Shown: one piece after another, positions 56,201 to 64,000 of the stretch
How positions within the stretch are numbered: the first letter of the stretch is position 1
Layout: each line of letters opens with the position of its first letter
Assembly: GCA_001600175.1 (NCBI GenBank)
Contig: BCJC01000007.1
Coordinates: 744,001 to 808,000, forward strand
Reading direction: 5' to 3'
DNA length: 64,000 bases
Source of the DNA: Erythrobasidium yunnanense
Taxonomy: Eukaryota > Basidiomycota > Cystobasidiomycetes > Erythrobasidiales > Erythrobasidiaceae
Notes under the pieces: model-generated
Database searches by the model: none
The model's input: only the letters and a program-made list of their open reading frames with translations
What the model was told of the DNA's origin: nothing
Translations under genes and position numbers: made by a program

Positions 56201-58549
56201 GTGATCTTTGATCACGATCCGTCGAAATGGTCGGAATGACAGGTAGCGAAGTCTCTTCTGCGCTACCACTTTTGATATGCATGCGAGGCGATGCTGCCCG
56301 GCCAGCCTGCTGTCGAGGAGTCGATGACGATACCTGCCTTTGCTGCGACGCAAGCCGGGGCGAAGAGCCCGGCTGCGGAAGTCTTGGCGAGGACTCTTGC
56401 TGTGGGAGTCTAGGCGATCCTCTCACAGCAGGAGAAAGGAAAGGTCGAGGAACAGGACCAGGTGGTATAGCACCGGCTCGTACCATGCGCTCAAATAGAG
56501 TTCGCATATATTGGTTATTGATCTCCCTTGGTCTGTTATCGTCTATATTTGGCAGATCTTCTGTAAGGTCCATCTCAAAGTAGAGCCGTCCGCGCGTCGG
56601 TCCCATGGCTACCAAGAATAGGAAGCATCAGCTAGGTGTATAGACCTAGAAATGAGTATAAGACTTACGCTGGCAGAAATAAGGACTAAACGGATGGGTT
56701 GGGTTATAGATCAGTTTCTCTGGTCGCCCATGTAGCTGCAAGGCATTTAACACGACTTTACGCAAAACAAGGCGTTCGCACTTACTCTGAACGCGTCATA
56801 TAGAGCCAAACACCAAGATAGTGTTTCATTACCCACATCACCAGGATAAGCTGCTTTCACTGCATTTCCTGGACCAACTGGTTCGCGGCCGGTACCAGCA
56901 TGCATGCAGAGCAAAGTGTTTTGGTGCTCCACCTTGCCTAGGTCTCTGTTCTCGCGCCTCATGGCTTCCATGAACACGCTCATCGGGCCTTTTCCGGATA
57001 CTGTGCCAGGTGCGGCAGCGTACGCAGCAATTTCTTGTTCGTCGTAGAATAGCCGACCCTCCATCTTGAAGAGCTTGCTATGTGGCACAAGACCCTCGGA
57101 CTCTGGCCATACTGCATATGCCGAATACACATCCCGGACGATTATGATCGGTCTTCGAGTGAGCTTGAGGGGGATGCCGGTGGCAGAAGAGGTAGAAGAT
57201 GTGGATGATGAGAAGTCGGATTGTCGAGCGTTGGGTGAAGCAGGATCTCCTGAAATACCACCTCCCGATAGGATGCCAAAGATCGCAAAAGTGGGCCCAA
57301 CTGCCGGATCTTCAAGCTGGCGATTGTGCTGGTAAGACACAGGCGAGATATCGTTTTCCAAGCTCATACGCCCGCCTGTTGGCGCAGACTCTTTCGCTAA
57401 ATCGTTCTTGCTGCTTGATCCGCTGAGCAGACCGAGGAAAGATTTCCGTTTCTCCTTCTTGCCTGAAACCGTAGAGGCAGCAGGCTGTGCTTGCGAAAGC
57501 TTCGGACTGGCAATAGACTCGGTCTTGCTGGGATCGTAGACGTTTGGATCCGTTAAGACTCCGTAAACTCGCTTCCATTCTGTATCTCCTGGTAATCTGA
57601 TATCGAAGTAGCCTTCGGCTCTGCCAGGTTTCGCTCCTCCGTGCCGCATATAGAGAGCACTCTGGATAGGCCGCCCTTGCTGTTCTTCCCGAATACCGAG
57701 TCTGGCTGTCGTATGCATCAATTCAACCCGCGAGCGCTCCCATACTGCAAGGCGGATCGCATTCATCCATCGCCGGAGATCCTCTTCTGTTTCACAGCCA
57801 AAGATGATAGAATTGCTGTAGATATAACTTAGCTTTCGAAGAAGGACCCTTGCACCACTTTCCACTCACTTTCCGGCGGTGTTGAGTACAAAGTTATAAG
57901 GAGTCGGCGAGTTGTGCCTCTGCGCCCGTTCTTCCCATTCTGGTTTAGACGAAGCCAAAGCTACGAAGCCTTCTGTAACATTCATGCTACTTGGGTGAAT
58001 CGTCGTTCCCTGCGCTTGCGCCTGCTTGAGTCCTTCATCCGGCCATAGACACAGTATACAATCTTCCAAACGCATGAAATACTTGACGAAGGCTGCTGGC
58101 TCGCTTGCTGCTGCCGCTGCAGCCGTGTGTCCAGGCCCGCTCTGCTTTGTCGAGGAGCTAGGACCATTGTCCAGCCGCCAGATATACCCTGCTCTGTACA
58201 CTTTGTGAGAGTTCAGAAGCTCTGCAATAGCTGGAAGCGAGTGTAGAGCTGTCGTGGGTGAATGCGACTGGGCCTGACGTAGATTTGACGAGGACGATGG
58301 ATTCGGGGAATGGGATGAGGAATGGGCATTAGAGCTAGAATGTACAGATCTACTGTTACGCCTGCGTGGATCTTCTGGAATAGGCGGTCGACCATCGTTT
58401 GGATTGCTTCGAGCTGGCCCGGGATACGATTTGCTGCTGTTTCCAGCTGTATAGCGGTGTCCGGCGCCAAATTCGTCGACACTACTGCCATTGCTACTTG
58501 CTTCTTTGGCCTTGCTCCCGCCAGAAAACGAAGCTGCGATTTTATGCAT
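53216..58549 (-). CDS. CAF120/SKG3-type PH-domain protein
   Basis: Large protein, about 1,700 residues, related to yeast Caf120 and Skg3, linked to the Ccr4-Not complex and polarised growth. The ATG at 58549 (MHKIAASFSGG) starts a Ser/Pro-rich region; a PH-like module spans LLNSHKVYRAGYIWRLDNG, KYFMRLEDCILCLWPDEGL, NFVLNTAGK joined to NSIIFGCETEEDLRRWMNAI. The second PH-like part is AEGYFDIRLPGDTEWKRVYG and RRPIIIVRDVYSAYAVWPES. Then LFKMEGRLFYDEQ, TLLCMHAGTGREPVGPG and the conserved GPTRGRLYFEMDLTEDLPN. The long C-terminal exon (1,000 residues) is disordered, with Ser/Pro/Gln-rich blocks and a K/E-rich segment near 53700-53760. The last exon, after a short intron, ends at 53216. Confidence 0.82.
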
Positions 58550-58696
58550 GTTTCGGTGAGCTGGGATTAGGGGTAAGTACAAGGATAGCTTGTAGCCAAT
58601 TGACCAATTTCAAGACTCGAGTATTAACAGAAGATCAAGACTTGTTATAGATTGTTAACCGTTCCTTAGAACAGCTTCACCGCCTTGAGCTTCGCC

Positions 58697-59829
58697 ATGT
58701 CCGGTCCACGAGGTGCTCAGCTCTTACAACGCTGGTTCCCGCGTACATCTACGCCTTTTATCGCAAATGGCCCTATGCTCGGTCATGTCAACGCAGAACT
58801 CGCTGCTGCGGTCGTCAAAGCTGGCGGATTGGGTGAATTCTGACACTTCCTACGAGTTACCCGAATGCCGGTTCACCTGTTTTCTATGCAAGAACAGGTT
58901 TCATCGCTGGCGGGAAAGACTTTGGAGACCCCAAGAACCTAGCGCCTCTGTCTAAAGAGCTGGCAGAATGCCGCCGTTTGCTGAATCTCGCGAAGACCGA
59001 TCCCCTACCTGTCGGTGTCGGCTTCCTGACATTCGACGTCTCTGCTCCTCTCTTAGCCAAGAGTATATCTCCTCTACTTGAGGAACATAAGCCGGCAGCT
59101 ATCTGGCTCTTCGCACCCTCCGATCCCTCCCCTCACACTACGCTTCTTGCCGAACTCAAGCAGCAGCATCCAGATATCAAGCTGATAGTACAGGTTGGCA
59201 GTGTCAAGGCTGCGCGAGAAGCCGCGAATGATGGAGCTTCAGTCATTGTTGCGCAAGGCATCGATGCAGGCGGACATCAATGGTCGAAAGGCGCTGGTAT
59301 CGTCTCTCTGGTCCCGGAGATACGAGACATGCTTGAGAGCGAGTTTCCAGATCGCTCGATAACACTGCTGGCCGCCGGAGGCATCGTGGATGGGCGAGGC
59401 ATCGCTGCAGCTTTGAGTTTGGGAGCAGATGGAGTGGTGATGGGGACCCGCTTTGTCGTCTCAGAGGAAGCTCCGGTCAAAGAGAACATCAAACAGCTCT
59501 ACCTCGAGACCGCAGATGGCGGAGCGACTACGATCAAGAGCACATTGCATGATGATGTTAGGGGAACTTCTTTCTGGCCTATAAGCTACGATGGTAGAGC
59601 GATCGTAGGAAGTAGCTATAATGATCTTCAAGATGGCATGTCAATGGAAGATGCCCAGAAAATTTACAAAGACGCGGTCGCGAAAGGCGATACTCTATCG
59701 CGAGCTATCGTCTGGTCAGGAACTGGTGTAGGGCTCATCAAAGACATCAAGTCAGTGGAGGACATCATCAAGGAAGCTCAGAGTCTGGCGCACTCGACAC
59801 TACAGCAAGCGGCTTCTTGGGTTCGGTAG
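58697..59829 (+). CDS. Nitronate monooxygenase (2-nitropropane dioxygenase family)
   Basis: FMN-dependent enzyme oxidising alkyl nitronates such as 3-nitropropionate, in a TIM-barrel fold. Exon 1 (start 58697) gives LLQRWFPRTSTPFIANGPML, GHVNAELAAAVVKAGGLG; the intron at 58832-58896 is short; then FIAGGKDFGDPKNL, VGVGFLTFDVSAPLL, AIWLFAPSDPSPHTTLLAEL, LIVQVGSVKAAREAANDGAS, VIVAQGIDAGGHQWSKGAG, LLAAGGIVDGRGIAAALSLG and ADGVVMGTRFVVSEEAP. The AQGIDAGGHQ and AGGI..GRG segments bind FMN phosphate and carry the catalytic His region. The length of about 355 residues is typical of fungal class II enzymes. No partner gene nearby. Confidence 0.9.
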
Positions 59830-60001
59830 ATCGCACTCACTTGCGCATGGACGCATTCATGTCTTTTTTTCTGTCAACTACGTAGCTGTTGAGACTTTCA
59901 GCGAATAACATAAGGTCGTAACTTCATCTTTGAAAGGGCGGTCCATCGTCATTGCAGCTTTGCCCAAACCAACCCGTTTCAACGCAAAGAAACACAACAA
60001 A

Positions 60002-61446
60002 ATGGCATCGAAAACAGCTACCACCACCGAAGTGACAGCGCTTGCGCCTGCAGTAGTCGTACGTAGGAATCTTGCACATATGTTTGGCGGGCCCTTTAGC
60101 TAATGCTCAAGATTATCTGCGCTTTCAGGACAAGTACAAGGACGCAGGCAAGCTCGTTGGAAAGGCTATTGAAGCTGTCGTTGCTCTCTGCGTCGATGGC
60201 GCACTCATCGTGGATCTCGTCAAGGCCGGGGACGCCAAAATTTCAGAAGAAGCAGACAAGGTCTACAACAGCAAGAAAGGTGCTGAGAAAGTTGGCAAAG
60301 GTCTTGCGTACCCTACAACTATTAGCGTAAACGGCGTCGTCAGCAACTTCTCCCCTCTTCCCAGCGACAAAGACCAGGCTACGCTCGCATTGAAAGACGG
60401 TGATCTCGTCAAGATCCAGATTGGAGCGCACATTGATGGATATGCAACTATTGCTGGAGAATCTCTCATCGTTGGAAAAGACGCTAGCTTCTCGGACGTC
60501 AAGGCAGACCTCGTTCAGGCAGCCTACCAGGCTTCAGAGATCGCTCTGCGCTCGGTTAAGCCTGGCAGCAAGAACTGGGAAGTCACCCAGGGTATTGCAA
60601 AGATTCTGGATGAATACAAGGAGAAGACAAAAGTCAAGGGTGTCGAGGCACCTTTGAACAATGCAACCAGCTTTGGATGGAGACTCCAGAAGGACGATAT
60701 CCAGTCCAAGAAGACAATCACCCCATTCCCTACGCCTGAACAGAGACGCGACTCTGACAACACCCACACGCTCGAAGAAGGCGAGGTCTACTCCCTGACA
60801 GTCGCTGTAACGAATGCGACCGAGAGCAAGGTGGATCTTCGATTCGGCAGCGCATTAATGCATGTAGCTGACATGACAATCTCGCAGGCGAAAGAGTCCA
60901 CGCAGCATGCTACAACAATCTACTGCCGCTTGCCAACATCCTACCAGCTGAAGATGAAGGCTTCGAGAGAAGTCTACTCTGAGATTGTGAAGAAGGCCGG
61001 CGCTTTCCCCTTCCCTCTCAGGATACTGGAGAACGAGACTCGAGCCAAGCTTGCGTAAGATGAGCTCGCTCGTGCCTTTCGTATGACTAGGCTGATGCTT
61101 GATCTCAATATAGCGTCCGCGAGTGTGTTCAGCATTCTTTGATCAAGCCTTTCGATGTGCAAGTTCTGCCAAATGATAGCGACATCGCAGCTGCCTTCAC
61201 TGTGACATGTACGTTCTCTTGACCTGCGATCGCATTCCAAAGACTGACATTTGTATCTCAATAGTCGCGGTCACGAAGACAGGTGCAGCCAGACTTTCGC
61301 TACCACCTACGTGGTACAGCGCCGAAAAGGTTAAATCGAGCGTTGAAATCGCGAACGAGGAGACAAAAGCGCTCTTGACGAAATCGCTCAAGCCCACAAA
61401 GAAGAAGGCTGAGAAGAAGAAGGATGGTGCCGAGGAGAAGGCATAG
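60002..61446 (+). CDS. PA2G4/EBP1-like protein (Cdb4-type pseudo-peptidase)
   Basis: Proliferation-associated protein with a methionine-aminopeptidase fold without metal centre; relatives bind ribosomes, RNA or curved DNA (S. pombe Cdb4). Exon 1 (MASKTATTTEVTALAPAVV) joins DKYKDAGKLVGKAIEAVVAL; then KGLAYPTTISVNGVVSNFSP, LALKDGDLVKIQIGAHIDGY, VKADLVQAAYQASEIALR, THTLEEGEVYSLTVAVTNAT and the C-terminal exons VRECVQHSLIKPFDVQVLPN, VTKTGAARLSLPPTWYSAEK, ending in a Lys-rich tail KKKAEKKKDGAEEKA. In the KIQIGAH segment the two Asp metal ligands of true aminopeptidases are replaced, as in EBP1, so catalysis is not expected. About 385 residues. Confidence 0.86.
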
Positions 61447-61745
61447 ATTGCGGGCTAGCCTGAGACGCAGGGCTTCAATTACTATTTTCGCATTTCCTCG
61501 GGCGCAGAAAGCGCTTGTGAGAACTAAAAAGTGTAGTCAGCTTAGCGGCTGTCGCGTGTACACGCAATCTTGTCAGCTTGGACTATCTGTTGAAGCCAAC
61601 TGAGAGCAGGCAATGCAAACAGGCAAAGGTGGAAATAGAGAGAACGATAGCCACGACCTGCGCTTGTTTCTGCATTGCCCAGTCTGACTATGTGCAGACC
61701 TCACACCACTATCGCCGTGCCAATCCGAGGACATCGACATTGTGA

Positions 61746-64000
61746 CTACTTCTTTCCTTTGGTCTGCTTCTTCGTGACGATCTTGAAGTTTGGCTCGACA
61801 GGCTTGTTAGGCACAAACTTGATAGCATCCGTAAAGCTGACAGGTTTCTGAGCTGGCACAACTGGCGCAGCGGGTACAACCTTGCCAGCTTTGATAGCCT
61901 TTGCATCTGCTTGACGTTTGTCGGCAAAGGCATCTGCAAAGTGCCTGCCGTCGAGTGTGCGAGATGAAGCATAGACACTGTCGCTAATGAGCTCTCTTGT
62001 TGACTTGTCGATCGGAAGAGGAAAAGATAGGAGCATGTGGATGAAATCGTCAACTGGCACAGTGGAAGACAGATGTTAGTTGTGGAGCTGACTACATAGT
62101 AATCAAAGACCCACTTGGAATCTCGAGGCCTTTCAGAGCTTCTTTGCACCACTTGATCAGATCAGGTGATGCTGGTATGCTTGCATCCTCCGCTTTTGTG
62201 ACAAGTGTAGCTGAGCGGCCATTTGGCACGCTTTTGAGGCTGCTTGGAACAGAAGAAGCAGAGGTCGTGGATACAGCAGGGCGCACGGCAGAAGTTGCGG
62301 CAGCAGAGACTGAGATCGGCTTCGCAGGTAAAGCCGCGGTGGGAGCGCGCACAGGTGCAGCCGGTACGCTTGCAGCCGGTTTAGTGCCAACGGTGGTCCA
62401 TACACCTCCTGATGATGCAGCAGGAGATGGACCGTTTTTAGCACCGCTGATCGAGCCAGCGTAACCTTTACCAGGCAGCACAGGATTCGAGGCTGCTGCT
62501 GCTGCCTTCTTCTTTCTCAACTCCTCCTCTTCTAGTATCTCCTTCATAGTCTTCTTCTTTGACTGTGCAACGGTAGCAGGAGCCGCCGGCTGTGAGTTGG
62601 CCGTCGCCCAGGGACTGCTGGTGGGCGCGCTGGCGGCAGGTGAAGCGACAGCAGCTCCAGTGCCCCATGTAGACTTGGATGGAAGGCTCTCAGCCTGTTC
62701 TCTGGCTGTCTTTTCGGCCAAAGCAGCTTCTTCAGCTGCAAGCTGAGCTGCCAATGCACGCTTTTCTGCTGCTTTGCGAGCAATAGCTTGCTGCGCCTCT
62801 TTTGCCTGTATCTCCTTCAGCGAGAGCGTCGCCTTGGGTGATACTGCAGCAGCATTCGTGGCCGTACTATCTGGTTTGACCCAGGGCGCAGTCTTGGCAG
62901 CAGCAGGAGCGGAAGCAGCAGTGTCAGATGCTGATGAGATAGGGAAAGGATATTCGGAAGTTTGAGCAGTTGGGCCTTGTCCAGCAGCCTTCTGCTTGTC
63001 GAAAGCTTCTTGAGCAGAGACTTGTACCTTGCCGGCAGCAGCGCTTGACCGAGCTGCTTGCGCCTTATCGTCTGAAGCTCCAGTCGAAGATGACTGAGTT
63101 ACAGCTGCCCGACGGAGAGCATCCGCTTGCCCAGTAGAGATAGACTTCGCTGGCTGGGACGATGCGATCTGCGAGGTTGTGCTCGCAGTGACTTTTGCCG
63201 ATGGTCCAGCAACGTGTACGTCTTTTGTGCTATCTGACGATGTCTTGCCAGTTGCCTTGGAAGCCGACGGTGTCTCTGCTGTCTCTCTCTCGTCGGCAAC
63301 AGGCAACGCCGAAGTAAGAGGCTCATCAAGCTTAGCACTCGATCTCTCAGATTTGGAGATTTCGTGCACAGGCTGTGGTGGTCCAGGCGCTTTGACAATT
63401 GGACTTGCCGTGTTTGCAGCGACGGAAGCAGAAGCTTGGCTTCGACCGATAGGGGCGATGGGCGCTATCTCTTGAGACGTTGAGGTCGGCAAGAAGTCGA
63501 CGATAGCCTGCTGCGAGGTGCTCCTGCTGATAGCTGGTGATTGAGGTAACGTGTCGGCCCAGGGATCTAGTGGGGCAGAAGCGCTCGCAAGCTGTGGTTG
63601 AGGGGCATGAATGTGTGAATAGTTGGGTGGAGGTATCGCACTCGGCGCAAATACATCGGGATAGCTTCCCAAATTACCTGAAAAAGACGCATGCCTGCTC
63701 GAGCTCTGCGATATAGACTGAGGAATAGCGGAGGAAGGGTGAGAGTGACCTTGCGACCACAACGAAGGACTGGCGACTCTGTTGGCGACGGGAGAGATCG
63801 AGACGGGGTGTCCGATGCCAAACATGCCTGGAGGGCCGTACATTTTGGGCGCAGGATTGGATAGGAAAGGTTTGCTGGCATCTCCTATCCGAATGACTAA
63901 GGCTCCCAGAGTCTCGAAATCTGTTGCTTCGATCCGACGCACGAGAAGCGTCTCGTTGAAGAAGCCTTGCAAGTACCAGTCTTGCATCTGAACAGCGGAG
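61746..64000 (-). CDS. GYF-domain protein, 5' part outside the window
   Basis: Carboxy-terminal part of a GYF-domain protein (GIGYF/Smy2-like), which binds proline-rich partners in translation control or vesicle traffic. The GYF domain's end is in frame at the edge: MQDWYLQGFFNETLLVRR and ATDFETLGALVIRIGDASKP, a pattern specific to GYF. About 550 residues of low-complexity A/S/T/P/Q/K-rich sequence follow, including a likely coiled-coil stretch (IQAKEAQQAIARKAAEKRAL, EEAALAEKTAREQAESLP, KKKTMKEILEEEELRKKKA). After an intron (62061-62103), the last exon gives FIHMLLSFPLPIDKSTRELI and NFKIVTKKQTKGKK, ending at 61746. The LLSFPLP and SRTLDGR-type C-terminal block is that of the Smy2/GIGYF family. 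Start and N-terminus lie beyond 64000. Confidence 0.82.

Overview
The window is nuclear DNA from a compact fungal genome, most likely a basidiomycete. Almost every gene is interrupted by short introns of about 45-65 bases with GT(A/G/C)NGN donors, CTGAC/CTAAC-like branch sites and (C/T)AG acceptors. Genes sit on both strands with gaps often under 300 bases. The gene set (dynactin p24, NPR2, PEX10, Tah18, a CPL1-domain secreted protein, a CAF120/SKG3-type PH protein) is fungal and not that of budding yeast. I cannot name the species from sequence alone. I saw no tRNA, rRNA, CRISPR, transposon or LTR element.

Layout. 0.4-6.2 kb: three tandem, same-strand genes for type II membrane proteins with a METTL24-like methyltransferase domain. 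6.6-15.4 kb: a mitochondrial NAD+ carrier, a class I histone deacetylase (Rpd3/Clr6), a short-chain dehydrogenase with a probable mitochondrial leader, a DUF2231 membrane protein and PEX10. 15.7-28.1 kb: an Hst3/Hst4-type sirtuin carrying an ING-like PHD finger, a TPR-J-domain co-chaperone, mitochondrial succinyl-CoA:3-ketoacid CoA transferase (with a 7-base micro-exon), an aldo-keto reductase and a Sac7-like RhoGAP. 28.1-32.9 kb is gene-poor, with an alpha/beta hydrolase and two uncertain hypothetical genes. 33.0-44.9 kb: dihydrolipoamide dehydrogenase, the diflavin reductase Tah18, a small coiled-coil protein, orotate phosphoribosyltransferase, a four-TM protein, a LACTB2-like metallo-beta-lactamase-fold hydrolase, dynactin p24 and the TORC1 regulator NPR2. 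45.5-64 kb: CHM7/CHMP7, a Zip3/HEI10-like RING protein, a double ABM-fold protein, the checkpoint protein MAD2, a CPL1-domain secreted protein, CAF120/SKG3, a nitronate monooxygenase, a PA2G4/Cdb4 pseudo-peptidase and the 3' part of a GYF-domain gene that leaves the window.

Most genes are independent housekeeping functions and do not form an operon-like system. Themes that recur are chromatin deacetylation (Rpd3 and the sirtuin within 8 kb, with an NAD+ carrier alongside), mitochondrial metabolism (NAD+ carrier, SCOT, E3) and chromosome behaviour (MAD2, Zip3-like RING). The most unusual items are the sirtuin-PHD fusion, the METTL24-like tandem array, the SCOT micro-exon, several stop-free 3n intron-like segments and a frame conflict in the Rpd3 active-site loop. 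Exon borders were read by eye; start codons and terminal exons are the least certain parts.
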